A stretch of DNA of 64,000 nucleotides from Plotosus lineatus (GCA_024760905.1 CM045729.1:60935580-60999579); one strand, 5' to 3'. Positions 11,717-21,298 are shown, counted from the first letter of the stretch. Notes: generated by a model not told the origin, from the sequence alone. Numbers and translations: made by a program.

Positions 11717-14027
11717 TTCACCTTTGTTTTCTTCCAAGAACTTCAATTTTCTACTTGACAATTTTGGTGATTCGTGAAGAGCCTAAATTCATCCAGGCTC
11801 CTGTTTACTATAAAACTCAACAGGGAGGAGGGGGGGGGGGGGTTTAAGGCGCCGGATCGCTGATCCAAAGATTGGGGGTTCGAGTCCCACTCTCCACAAG
11901 GTTGTCACTGTCCCCCCCAGTGCAGCCAACTGGCTTATCAAAGGCCGGCCATGTCTCTCACTGTCTATGGTGTGAGGCATGTAAAAGAACCATTGCTGAC
12001 TTTCGACAAGAGTAGCTGCAAAGCTGTCAGTGTGTTTCCGCCCTGCGATGGCCTGGCGAGCTGTCCTAGGTGTACTCTGCCCTCGCCCTGAGTTGGCTGG
12101 GATGGGCACCAGCCTCCCCGCGACCCTAATTAGGATGAAGCGGTTACAGAAAATGAACTGAACTGAACTCAACACAGGGTCATCCTTTTTGGTTAATGAT
12201 GTTGCACTGAAATTTAATCTATTCTTTGTGATGACTGTCCATCACAACCCTTTAAGGAGCTCGAGCTGTTCATTATGTTCTTCTCACTATATTGGTGTTT
12301 TGTTCATAGATGTATGGCCTCATATGGCTAACAGATCTGAGAGCGAAGATGGACAGCATTGATCTTTTAATAATGCTCACCTCTGCTGTGTGTCATGATC
12401 TAGACCACACTGGTTACAACAATGCGTATCAGGTAAGAAGTAACGTATTATACATGTTTGGGCTAAAGTAATGTCATATCACATGTTACTGTCATTTTAA
12501 CAACTTTTAGTCTGTCAATGCACCATGTAAAATATAGTTAAAGAATTCATAGGTCCGACAGGGCATTAAATGAATATCGTGCTGCCTTTCAGATTAATGC
12601 TCGCACAGAACTTGCCTTGAGGTACAATGACATCTCGCCGTTAGAAAATCATCACTGTGCTGTAGCATTTGAGATCCTAGAAAAGGTAACTTAATGCACA
12701 CATTATAATGCTATGAAACAGTCAAAATAAACCCAAAACAGCTCATTTTATTCTGCTTTACTTCTGTTTCTATGTAGTATACACTAAAAAAAATACTCAT
12801 TTGAGGCTGGATTAAGATGGGTGGTGGTGGCCCGTTGGTAAGGTGCTGGATGCACAAGGTTGGGGTTTCAAGCTCCACCATCAAAGTTTGTCAGTGCTGT
12901 CCCCCCAGTGCAGCTAACTGGGTTATCAAAGGCCGGCCATGTCTCTCTAGGTGTGACGCATGTAATAGAACCATTGCTGACTTTAGACAAGATTAGGCTG
13001 TACAGTCGTCGGTGTGTTTCTGCTCTGCGATGACCTCACCAGCTGTCCAGGGTGTATTCTTTAAACAGCGTGCACCTAACAATGACTGGTCGCTTTCCGA
13101 ACTTCGAACGAAGTCGGTGGGCTCTTTCTATACCAACAGCATCAGCTGATTTATATGAAAGTTCATCTTTTAGAAATCTTCTCACCTTATGTTCCGTTTC
13201 TTCTCAAGTTTCGCCTCGTTTGTCTTCTAGTCCGTGTATCAAGAGATTACTGCGTCTTGACTGTGCTTCCATGTTATCTAATTTTCTCTCCATGACATGC
13301 AATTGTTGTCTGAGCGTTTTATTCTCACTTTGGAGCAGCGACAGTTTGTTGTCGTAGTCAGCCGTAAACGATTCCAACTTCCGGTCAAGGGAGGTAAGTT
13401 GTACCTGAATCGATGACAGTGTTTTAGCGAGGTCCTTAAGCGTTGGTTCATCATCAGTTAACACCTCCCCGGGTAGATTTTTAGCAGATAGTCGAGTCTG
13501 AATCTGATGTGGAAGTTTAGGTGGACCCGGGTTTGATTCCACATCCCCGGCTACTGCCAGTAGTATGATGCCAGTATAGCGAGTCTCAAACAGGGACGTA
13601 TACTGCCCGATGTCCTTATACTGGGGTTTCTCAGGATGTTGACTCTCACACGAGGAGAAAATGTTCCAATTGTTGCTCTCCATTGCTTGATAGGTATATT
13701 CATGGTGTTTCCCGTCCAAAATGCTTTCTAAACGCAGAGCGATTTCATGTGTGCCGCCATCACACTAAGTCTAAGCCATGCCCCTTCCCCCACAGCAAGG
13801 TGTATTCTGCCCTGCCCAGAGTCGGCTGAGATGGGCACCAGCCTCTCTGCAACCCTAATTAGGATTAAGCGGTTCAGAAAATAAATGAATTGGCTTGGTC
13901 AATATCTCAGAATTGTCTTCTCAAAGTTCCATCTGGCAGACCATTCAGCCGTGTCCACCTCACCTTCAGTAAATCATTTTGCCATGAAAAACAGTAGGCT
14001 AATTAGCTGTTCCAACTCACCCCTAGG

Positions 14028-14103
<76 letters not shown>

Positions 14104-17100
14104 TTAGCCTTGCGATGGCCTGGTGAGTTGTCCAGGGTGTATCCCACCCCCCGCCCAGAGTCAGTTGAGAAGAGCGACAGCCTCCCCGTGACCCTAATTA
14201 GCGGCTCAGAAAATGAATGAATGAATGAAGTACAGTAAATAAATTAATAACTATAGGAATCAGTTTCCCAGTTCAAATCCATTTTGCTCTCTGAAATGTG
14301 AAGCACAAACTATTTTTTATTAGTTCTAGCCAGAGAAAAGGGGAACGTGGACCAACATCCATCCAGAAATAGATAATAAGGTGTAATAGTGAAAGTTTTG
14401 GTTGTACCACAATGCTGCAATTTATTCATATAGCAGCTTCATCTAATCTCCTTTTCTGAACCACTTTGTCCTGTATTGGGGTGGCAGGGAGCCTGGGGCC
14501 AATCCCAAGTGACTCTGTGTGAAGGTGGGTACACCCTGAACAGCTCCCCAGACCATTACAGGGCCAACACAAACACAGAACAATTCATCACCATTTAGAT
14601 GATAAAACTGATAAAGGTATATATCACATCAACTATTATAGTAATGTGACTCAATATTAAAAAATATATAAAATGTATAAATGTTGAAAAATAATTAAAA
14701 TTAAGTAAATGAATGAGAGATAAAATAAATATAAATGAACAAATTAATATCACTATCTATATTAGCCGAAAAGCTGCAGAAACGAGTGCAAGGAGAAATG
14801 CGTGCCAGAACTTCAGCATTATTTTCCACAACAAGGTCAAGGGGTGTTCTGTACTTAATTCCGTACCAGATAACATTACTGACTTGAGAACAGCCTTTCA
14901 GGAACCCAATATGGCAACAATTTTACAAGATAATATACACAATATGCTAAGTTTCACCGAATTGATACATATTTTTCTACAAAACCTGATTGTTATAACT
15001 ATTTATAGTTGTTTGTTAATATAAACACTGAAAAAACATATGATGGGTATTAACAATGTCAGAACTCAAGAATTATCCATTCTCCTATCATTGTTAAATG
15101 TAGACTTACCCACTGTGAGCAAAGGTAGATGCCTTTCATATTATAAATCAAATAAACATTAGTTCTTTTTCAATATGCTATAGAGCTAGAAAACAGCTTA
15201 AAGAATAAAAACGCTTTGAAAATTTTTTGACGGTTTCGTAGCATTTTTTAGCTTTGTTGGGGTTTTGAAGACCTTTATGAATGGAAAGCAATTTATGGTA
15301 GTGCTTGAATGTTTGTGAATCCTTGAGAATTGTCTACATTTCTTTGTAAATACAACCTAAAACATCATAAGATTCTTATACAAGTCCTAAAAGTAGATAA
15401 TCAAAACCCAGTTAAATAAACAATACAAAATTTACTTGTTCATTGCTTTATTGAGGAAATGATCCAATATTACATCATATACTAGTATCTGTGAGTGGCA
15501 AAAGTATGTGAACCTCTAGGATTCGCAGGCAATTTGAAGGTGACATTACAGTCAGGTGTTTCATCATCATATCTTATCCCCGTAGGGTAGTGTAGCAATT
15601 GGTCTCTTCCAGAGAAGATTAACCGGGACGCAGTAACGTTTGCTACGTGTCCCCAGAAACTCGCTGATGGCTTTGCAGCCTACTCTTTACGAAAGTCAGC
15701 AATCGTTCTTTTACATGCCTCTCACCATTGTCAGTGATAGACATGGCCCACCTTTGATAACCCAGTTAGCTGCACTGGGGGGACAGTGACAGCCCTGTGG
15801 GGACTCGAACCCCCAACCTTAGGATCAGCGATCCTGCGCCCTATCCACTAGACCACCACTGCCCCGTCAGGTGTTTAGAGTCAGTGGTATGATAATCAGG
15901 TACAAGTGGGCACCCTGTTTAATTTAAAGAACATGTATCTATCAAAGTGTTTTTGGAATGTTTGTGGAAGTATATAATAAAATCAACAAAGAAAATTTCT
16001 GAGGAGCTCAAAAAAGGGTTGCTGATGCTCATCAGACTAGAAAAGGTGACAAAACTATCTCAAAAGAGTTTAGATTTACAAAATCCACAGTAAAACAGAT
16101 TGTGTGGAAATAAAGTAAATTTAAGATCATTGTTACCCTCCCTATGAGTGGTCAACCAACTAAGATCACTCCAAGAGAAACACATGTAATATACAGCAAT
16201 GTCACAAAGGACCCCAGGGCAACCTCTAAGCAACTGAGGTCTCTCTTGCATTGGTTAATGTTCATGAATCCACCATCAACAGAACACTGAACAACAATGA
16301 TGTGCATGGCAGAGTCACAATGAGAAAACCAATGCTCTCCAAAAATAAAATTACTGCTCGTATGCAGTTTGCTTAACATCACATTGACAAACCAGAAGGC
16401 TATTGGAAAAATATCTTGTGGACAGATGGGACCAAAATATAACTTTTTGGTTTGAATGAGAAGCATTATTTTTGGAGAAAGAAAAACACTGAATTCTAGC
16501 ATAAGAACCTTATCCCATGTGGTGGTGGTGGTGGTGGTGGTGGTGGTGGTATGGGACCATAGTTTGGGGCTGTTTTGCTACATCTGGAACAGGACAGCTT
16601 GCCATCATTGATAGAACAATGAATTCTGAAATGATACCAACAAATACTAAAGTAAAATGTCAGCAGAACTGAATCTCAAGAGAATGTGGGTCATGCAACA
16701 TGACAATGACTCACACAAGTCGTTCTACCAAAGAATGGTTAAAGAAAAATAAAGTTAATGTTCTGGAATGGCCAAGTCAAAGTCCTGACCTTAATCTGAT
16801 TGAGATGTTATAGAAGGACCTGAAGCAAGCAGTATATGTGAGGAAACCCACCAACATCCCAAAGGTGACGCTGTTCTACAGAGGAAAAGGCTAAAATGCC
16901 TGACAATTCTGAAAAACATTATCTATTAAAGTGAACTGCTTTAACCCAGCTATTGATCATATCATCTGCCCAGAGGAACTGGACAGAGATCAGCAGAAAG
17001 GTTTTTGTTTTATTTTGTTTTATGACCTTTGGTCATGGGCTGGCATCCATCTTGAATAAGTTCTGTAGTGCTGGCCATCTTGAAAAAAAATGGGGCCATA

Positions 17101-19138
17101 TTGGAATTTTTGATGGATAACACTTTTTTCTGAAGGAGTGACTTACAACGTATATTCATACAGAATTTAATGGTTGTATCAACAACTAAAAAAAAACAAA
17201 ACAAAAAAAAAAATCATATTTAGCTGCTCTATTAACATGGAACACATCCTGGAGGAAAACAGCTTGAAAGCCTTATAGATGTGATTATAATTTCGAACAA
17301 TACACAAGTCTTAAATTTTAAATTGTTACATAGATAAGTATTATCATTATCATCAATATTATTATCATCGTTGGCATGGCGGTGTAGCAGTTACCGCATC
17401 CGCTTCACAGCAAGAAGGCTTGGGTTCGATTCCCAGATTGGGGGTTTCTGTGTGAAGTTTGCATGTTCTCCACTTTTCCTTGTGTGCTTTCACCTGAGTG
17501 TGGGTGTTTCCCCTGCGATGGCCTGGAGAGCTCCCCAGGGGTGTACCACTCCCTCGCCCACAGTCGGCTGAGATGGGCACCAACCACCCTGCCACTTTGA
17601 TTAGGATTAAGCAGCTTAGAGAATGAGTGAATAAACTATTATCATCATCATTTTCAGAGAATTGGATTGTATTAATTGTGTAAATTTTTGCCATCTCAAC
17701 CATTAGTTTGAAACTTTTTTAATCATGGGTAAGCAACCTTGACATACTTTTTTCTTCCCTTAACAAGGCTCATGCTAAAAAAGTATTATGGTTTTGAAAT
17801 GGTCAGACTCTAAGCTTAAAAAAAAATGATATAATTACCCATATTTGAATCTACTTTAAAAATCACCAAAATTGGCCCTGTTGTTCCTCTACGTGTTTTC
17901 CTCCTTAAATTTCAACTAACTAGAGTTACAAACAGTGAATTCTTGAAAAACCAGAAGTTCCTTCTGAGCATTCAACTCACATCTAGGACTAGGAATTTAC
18001 AAATACAATCAAGAATATTCAGATAGCCTAATGTGCATATCTTTGTATCAAGAGAGGAAACCGGAGTACCCAGAGGAAACCCACACAGGCATGGGGAGAG
18101 CATGCAGACTCCATACAGCAACACCCTAACTGAGCCAGGCATTCGAGCTTGGGACCCTCTTGTGCCGAGACGGATGTGCTAACCACTACACCATCGTGCT
18201 GCCTATAAAGCTTTTCCTTTCGGCTATCCCCCTCAGGGGTCGCCACAGCAAATCATCTGCCTCCATCTCACCCTGTCCTCTGCATCTTCTTCTCTTACAC
18301 CAACGCCCTTTATGTTCTCCTTCACCACATCCATAAATCTTCTCTTTGGTCTTCCTCTAGGCCTTCTGCCTGGTAGTTCCAACCTCAGCATCCTACTACC
18401 AATATACTCACTATCCCTCCTCTGTACATGTCCAAACCATCTCAATCTAGCCTCTCTGACTTTGTCTCCAAAACATCTGACATGGGCTGTCCCTCTGATG
18501 TGCTCATTCCTGATCCTATCCATCCTCGTTACTCCGAGAGAGAACCTCAACATTTTCATCTCTGCTACCTCCAGCTCTGCCTCCTGTCTTTTCTTCAGTG
18601 ATACTGTTTCTTAACCATACAACATCGCTGGCCTCAACACCGTCTTGCACACTTTTCCACTTTACCAAAGCAAACTTCCAAAAATCTATTCACACCCATT
18701 CCAATAATTCTATGAAGTACACTTATTAATACTGAACCTTTAATGTTAAAATAAGAATTCAAGAGTTTTTGAACAATAAATTTATAGCAAAGGATTCAGT
18801 TTAATCTTTTTCAGGCAGAAAGCAACATTTTCCGGAACCTGACAACTGATCAATACAAGAGGATCAGAGAGGGCATAATTAAGTACAATCCATCAGGCCA
18901 TGTTACGAACCACAGACTATTACAACCATAGCAAGTCAATTATGTCAGTAAATCGAAACATGTTTTTCTCAGATGTATCCTGGCCACAGACATGAGCAGA
19001 CACACGGAGATCCTCAACAAGTTTAAAGGCATTTTACCTACATTTGATTTCAGCAACAAGGATCACAAGGATGTGGTAAAAACAAACTTCACAATAATAC
19101 AGAAGTACTGACATGTACTGAAGTGTTGTGTAAAATAG

Positions 19139-19201
<63 letters not shown>

Positions 19202-19253
19202 CAAAAGAATTAAGATGTGGTTTCTTATTTTTCTTTTCCATAGCTTTATATAG

Positions 19254-19339
<86 letters not shown>

Positions 19340-19435
19340 AGTGGGCAGCCACAAGCTAATTATCTTCCAATAACAACACATTACAGAGTTTTTTATTCAT
19401 CTTATAACATACATCAATTCATTTTTATAAGATTT

Positions 19436-19467
<32 letters not shown>

Positions 19468-20918
19468 TGACACGTTACACTTTTAACAAATTTGATGTGC
19501 CTCTGTTACCTGTCACTTTCTAATTCAGCTAATAATGATTATGATCAAAGTAAGTGACATATCCAATGAAGCCAGGCCCATGGATGTGGCTGAGCCATGG
19601 CTAGACTGCTTGTTGCAGGAGTTTTTCAACCAGGTGACAATTATCTCAAAATAATTTTGTTTATTACTGGAGATTTGGGATATTTATAGCAATGAAAAGA
19701 ATTCACAATGATAACCTTGTTTTTTCTTAGAGTGACATGGAAAAGCTAGAGGGACTTCCTGTCACACCATTTATGGACCGGGACAAGGTGACGAAACCCT
19801 CCTCTCAGACTGGCTTCATTCGTTTTGTTCTCCTCCCACTGTTCATGGAGCTAGCTAATCTCTTCCCCTGTCTTGAGGTAAGTGTTAATAATGGATGTTT
19901 AAACTCTGAATGAACGAGCTTTATAAGACAAACTATTGATTCACTCACTCATTATCCAAAGCACTCAATCCTATTAGGGTTGAGGGGCAGTGGTGGCCTG
20001 GTGGTAAAGGTGCTGGATCGCTGATCCTAGGGTTGGGGGTTCGAGTCCCACTCTCCACAAGGTTGTCACTGTCCCCCCCAATGCGGCTAACTGGGTTATC
20101 AAAGGCAGGCCATGTCTCTCACTGTCTATGGTGAGAGATTCATGTAAAAGAACCATTGCTGACTTTCGTAAAGAGTAGCTGCATAGCCGTCAGCGTGTTT
20201 CTGCCCCTTGCTAAGGGTTGTGTCAGGAAGGGCATCCGACGTAAAAACCTCTACCAAATCAAACATGCGAATCATTAATATGACTTCCATGAAGATGGAG
20301 GCAGAGGATTCACTGTGGTGACCCCTGAAAGGGAACAGCTGAAGGGAAAAAGAAGAAAAATTAATCCTATTAGGGTTGCGGGGAGGCTACCTCAGCCGAC
20401 AATGGGCAAAGGCAAGGTGGACCCGGAACAGCTTACCAGACCATAGCAGGGCAAACACACACACAACCATCCGCACTCACATTTTCACTCACAACTTAGG
20501 GACAATTTGGAACATCCAATTAGCCTAAAGTGCGTATCTTTCAATTGTGGGAGGAAACAGGAGTTCCAAGAACAAACCCATCCAAGCTCAAGGAAAACAT
20601 ACAAACTCTATACACAAGCACCTTCACTGAGCTCGAGATACAAATCCAGGGCCTTCTTGCTGTGAGGCAGACATGCTAACCACTATACCAGTGATCCGCC
20701 CTAATACAAACCAATTGCAGTTTGTTTGTGTCCATCAGCAACATATCATTGATCCAGTGAGGAAAGCCCTGGACTACTACACGGAAATGGAGCGAGCCTT
20801 AGAAAGAGAGAAGCAGAACCGAACCCAGAGTGAAAAATCAGCTAAACACAAAGAGAGTACAACCGACACTGAGGCTCCACTAGAGCCTGAATTGACGCTG
20901 AAACCAAGCTCTGTGTAA
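6452..20918 (+). CDS. pde9a-like: PDE9A-like high-affinity cGMP 3',5'-cyclic phosphodiesterase, 14 coding exons
   Basis: Hydrolyses cGMP to 5'-GMP in the cytosol or nucleus (PDE9 family function). Coding exons: 6452-6539, 7244-7405, 8664-8715, 8833-8935, 9123-9265, 9336-9395, 11493-11670, 12310-12432, 12593-12685, 18815-18882, 18973-19075, 19529-19633, 19731-19877 and 20739-20918. All join in phase with GT-AG borders and give 534 residues. The HD-domain core is complete: H251 (FHN), H255 (FKH), H291-D292 (CHDLDH), D401 (SDISNE), Q452 and F455 (SQTGFI). Each is one less than human PDE9A2 numbering, which supports the ATG at 6452 (context ccggcATGG). A further in-frame ATG at 6389 would add 21 residues. 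The catalytic half is clearly PDE9; residues 30-200 diverge strongly from human PDE9A, so this is probably a teleost paralogue. It is convergent with cacnb4. Introns carry many repeats but no exon is damaged. Confidence 0.93.
6594..6646 (+). repeat. (AAT)n microsatellite
   Basis: About 16 uninterrupted aat units, 55 bases inside intron 1 of the PDE9A-like gene. Confidence 0.95.
7244..7405 (+). CDS. pde9a-like: PDE9A-like coding exon 2
   Basis: Residues 30-84. Acceptor cttatag, donor ATAG|gtattt. Continues the N-terminal regulatory region ([10 protein letters not shown]... to SEPI). Phase 1 at both ends. Confidence 0.88.
7505..7688 (-). repeat. HE/DANA-type SINE fragment
   Basis: Reversed landmarks: gaacagctcacc, ccagttagcctagtgtgcatg, tctttggactgtggg and a degraded tRNA-like end. 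In intron 2. Confidence 0.6.
8664..8715 (+). CDS. pde9a-like: PDE9A-like coding exon 3
   Basis: Residues 84-101 ([16 protein letters not shown]). Acceptor cttccag; an alternative AG six bases downstream keeps the frame and would remove two residues. Donor AAAAG|gtactc. Short and poorly conserved, so this is the least certain exon. Confidence 0.7.
8833..8935 (+). CDS. pde9a-like: PDE9A-like coding exon 4
   Basis: Residues 101-135, a charged, probably helical or coiled-coil linker ([12 protein letters not shown]...). Acceptor ctctaacag, donor TTGAG|gtaaac. Confidence 0.88.
9123..9265 (+). CDS. pde9a-like: PDE9A-like coding exon 5
   Basis: Residues 136-183. Acceptor tttcttcag, donor ATGAG|gtgaat. 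Linker upstream of the catalytic domain. Confidence 0.88.
9336..9395 (+). CDS. pde9a-like: PDE9A-like coding exon 6
   Basis: Residues 183-203, ending in KTPTFDNW, which matches the PDE9A KPTFDVW motif at the start of the catalytic domain. Acceptor ttacacag, donor ACTG|gtaagt. Confidence 0.9.
9396..10358. other. Intron 6 sequence, no gene seen
   Basis: AT-rich with (TA)n at about 10170-10193 and a (TG)n at 10309-10340. A GC-richer patch at 10028-10140 may be an old repeat that I do not recognise. Confidence 0.4.
10374..10737 (-). repeat. tRNA-derived SINE with RTE-type tail (tail B)
   Basis: Flanked by 15-bp duplications agagtgtgaatgtat (10359-10373 and 10738-10752). On the minus strand: tRNA-Glu-like head (A box tggtctagtggt, B box ggttcgagtcc), shared SINE body, then gacaggaagggcatccgacg and a tail matching the RTE 3' end. 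A G-run of about 17 lies in the body. Confidence 0.88.
11388..11456 (+). repeat. (GT)n microsatellite
   Basis: About 34 perfect GT units, 36 bases upstream of PDE9A-like exon 7. Confidence 0.97.
11493..11670 (+). CDS. pde9a-like: PDE9A-like coding exon 7 (first HD-site histidines)
   Basis: Residues 203-262. Ends with [14 protein letters not shown], containing the proton-donor H251 and metal ligand H255. It starts 36 bases after a (GT)n tract. Donor ATG|gtgagt is followed at once by a (GA)n tract. Confidence 0.95.
11823..12165 (+). repeat. tRNA-derived SINE with L2/V-SINE-type tail (tail A)
   Basis: Flanked by aactcaaca (11814-11822, 12166-12174). The 5' end is degraded into a G-run. B box ggttcgagtccc, shared body, then gccctcgccctgagttggct and aattaggatgaagcggttac at the 3' end. 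Confidence 0.82.
12310..12432 (+). CDS. pde9a-like: PDE9A-like coding exon 8 (HDLDH motif)
   Basis: Residues 263-303 with the [11 protein letters not shown] signature of class I phosphodiesterases. Acceptor gttcatag, donor TATCAG|gtaaga. Confidence 0.96.
12593..12685 (+). CDS. pde9a-like: PDE9A-like coding exon 9
   Basis: Residues 304-334, [20 protein letters not shown] and onward, almost identical to human PDE9A. Acceptor cctttcag, donor GAAAAG|gtaact. A 6.1-kb repeat-filled intron follows. Confidence 0.96.
13061..13798 (-). mobile_element. 5' piece of a LINE: 5' UTR and ORF1 only
   Basis: A 738-bp insertion with a clean 10-bp target duplication. It holds about 80 bases of leader and ORF1, and ends inside ORF1 with no polyA or simple-repeat tail and no ORF2. 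Keeping the 5' end and losing the 3' end is the reverse of normal LINE truncation. Confidence 0.75.
13204..13719 (-). pseudogene. LINE ORF1p with N-terminal 2A-type motif, coiled coil and RRM start
   Basis: Starts [12 protein letters not shown]. Residues 58-66 read GDVESNPGP (13522-13548), the consensus D-x-E-x-N-P-G-P of 2A ribosome-skipping peptides, preceded by the hydrophobic stretch GIILLAVA. Residues about 95-150 are a leucine-heptad coiled coil. SNLLIHGL begins an L1-type ORF1 RNA-binding domain. A TGA at 13204 interrupts the frame, but it stays open beyond ([20 protein letters not shown]) to the end of the insertion. 2A motifs are known from some APE-type LINEs of invertebrates and a frog, where they precede ORF1 or ORF2 domains. 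The clade is not determined. Confidence 0.78.
13995..14229 (+). repeat. HE/DANA-type SINE 3' part expanded by a (GT)n
   Basis: aggctaattagctgttcc and ccctaggtgt are followed by about 33 GT units (14034-14099), then the usual ccttgcgatggcctgg to gcggctcagaaaatgaatga tail. Confidence 0.75.
14452..14590 (-). repeat. Old SINE/LINE-tail fragment
   Basis: Reversed tail landmarks: tctgaaccactttgtcctg, ggtacaccctgaacagctcc and cattacagggccaacac. Confidence 0.5.
14591..15450. other. Intron 9 sequence, no gene seen
   Basis: AT-rich, no recognised element. An ORF at 14713-15024 has no recognisable domain and composition like its surroundings. Confidence 0.4.
15480..16995 (+). mobile_element. Tc1/mariner-type transposon, decayed
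   Basis: Left end has tggcaaaagtatgtgaacct, typical of fish Tc1-like inverted repeats. Transposase traces in plus frames include [21 protein letters not shown] and GCGCVATSGTG-like positions now overrun by a (GGT)n expansion at 16518-16549. Stops and shifts are frequent, so it is a fossil. A SINE is inserted near its left end (15562-15865). Confidence 0.7.
15562..15865 (-). repeat. SINE with a third tail type (tail C), inside the Tc1 relic
   Basis: Flanked by gtcaggtgttt (15551-15561 and 15866-15876). Minus strand: same tRNA-like head and body as the other SINEs, but after ggggacacgtagcaaacg the tail is a different sequence ending in acggggataagatatgatga. That tail is unlike tails A and B. 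Confidence 0.78.
17373..17638 (+). repeat. HE/DANA-type V-SINE, near full length
   Basis: Head ggcggtgtagcagttaccgc with B box gggttcgattccc, then gtgtgaagtttgcatgttct and the tail gattaggattaagcagctta. Bordered by tattatcatc on both sides. Confidence 0.8.
18026..18204 (-). repeat. HE/DANA-type SINE, 5' part
   Basis: Reversed landmarks aggaaacccacacaggcatg, ggagagcatgcagactcc, and a tRNA-like end atgtgctaaccactacacc. Confidence 0.75.
18210..18657 (-). mobile_element. RTE-clade LINE 3' fragment, 5'-truncated
   Basis: Encodes the end of ORF2 ([51 protein letters not shown]) to the stop, then the gcgacccctga 3' end. It lies just upstream of PDE9A-like exon 10. Truncated soon after [12 protein letters not shown] residues. 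Confidence 0.88.
18815..18882 (+). CDS. pde9a-like: PDE9A-like coding exon 10
   Basis: Residues 335-357 ([20 protein letters not shown]). Acceptor ctttttcag, donor ATTAA|gtacaa, a weaker than usual donor. Confidence 0.9.
18973..19075 (+). CDS. pde9a-like: PDE9A-like coding exon 11
   Basis: Residues 357-391 with the ILATDMSRH motif. Acceptor tttctcag, donor GATGTG|gtaaaa. Confidence 0.93.
19139..19199 (+). repeat. (GT)n microsatellite
   Basis: About 30 GT units ending in gcgcgc. It is one arm of a potential hairpin with 19257-19335. Confidence 0.97.
19257..19335 (+). repeat. (CA)n microsatellite
   Basis: About 39 CA units, complementary to the GT tract 57 bases upstream, in intron 11 of the PDE9A-like gene. 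A run of about 27 A follows at 19441-19467. Confidence 0.97.
19529..19633 (+). CDS. pde9a-like: PDE9A-like coding exon 12 (catalytic Asp)
   Basis: Residues 392-426. Carries the metal ligand D401 in SDISNEARP and the [12 protein letters not shown] segment. Acceptor ctaattcag, donor AACCAG|gtgaca. Confidence 0.95.
19731..19877 (+). CDS. pde9a-like: PDE9A-like coding exon 13 (nucleotide-pocket Gln)
   Basis: Residues 427-475. Contains [10 protein letters not shown], the purine-clamp Q452 and F455. Acceptor tttcttag, donor CTTGAG|gtaagt. Confidence 0.95.
19950..20700 (-). repeat. HE/DANA-type SINE containing a younger nested SINE
   Basis: Outer SINE parts are 19950-19982 and 20363-20700. Reversed landmarks include ggttgcggggaggct, attagcctaaagtgcg and cttgctgtgaggcagacatg with the tRNA-like end. 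Its end lies about 38 bases before PDE9A-like exon 14. Confidence 0.82.
19983..20362 (+). repeat. SINE with RTE-type tail B, nested
   Basis: Exact 16-bp duplications aatcctattagggttg (19967-19982, 20363-20378). tRNA-like head and body, then gtcaggaagggcatccgacg and a gacccctgaaagggaacagc tail. About 30 extra bases (atatgacttccatgaagatg region) sit between the two tail halves. Confidence 0.88.
20739..20918 (+). CDS. pde9a-like: PDE9A-like terminal coding exon 14
   Basis: Residues 476-534 and stop TAA. A helical then hydrophilic tail with no strong similarity to the human tail beyond its first part. Acceptor gtccatcag. An old SINE ends about 38 bases upstream, so the whole pyrimidine tract lies in a very short unique gap. 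Confidence 0.88.
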   Translation, partial: QHIIDPVRKALDYYTEMERALEREKQNRTQSEKSAKHKESTTDTEAPLEPELTLKPSSV

Positions 20919-21158
20919 TGAAAACCTACTGACTGTGACTGTGTGTAGTAGTTGGAGAGAACTCTATAGTTTTACTGAATAATTGGCTTTTACTCTAAAC
21001 ATTAAAACAAAAGAGGTTTGATAATATTTGGTTCAGATCCTGATAGAGAAATGAGATGTTAACCTGTCTCATGTGGTTCAAAGCTGCCTCCATTGCAAAT
21101 GGTTGAAATTAATTTCTTTTACATTTCAAAAGGGTCTTCATTGTATTTTCATAGCACA

Positions 21159-21164
21159 AATAAA
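21159..21164 (+). terminator. Polyadenylation signal AATAAA of the PDE9A-like gene
   Basis: A canonical AATAAA about 240 bases after the stop codon, in the right place to end the 3' UTR before the pogo-like element at 21299. Confidence 0.6.
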
Positions 21165-21298
21165 ATGCCATTGAAGCAGCTGAATGATTTCTAAGTCCAT
21201 TCAAAAAGTGTACAATGTTATTTTTATGAAGAAATGAACCTACATGAAGGTGTAAAAATCCATAAACTGAAAATATATAATGTATAAATCAACATATA

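Larger units (their letters stand above)
12818..13890 (+). repeat. SINE with tail A, interrupted by a LINE fragment
   Basis: SINE head and body at 12818-13060 and the tail at 13799-13890 are separated by the insertion at 13061-13798. The 10-bp ggtgtattct occurs at both edges of the insertion (13051-13060, 13799-13808). Confidence 0.82.

Noticed and set aside
13522..13548. 2A motif as a sign of a viral (picornavirus-like) insertion
   Set aside because: The surrounding ORF is a LINE ORF1 with coiled coil and L1-type RNA-binding domain; no viral protein sequence is present.
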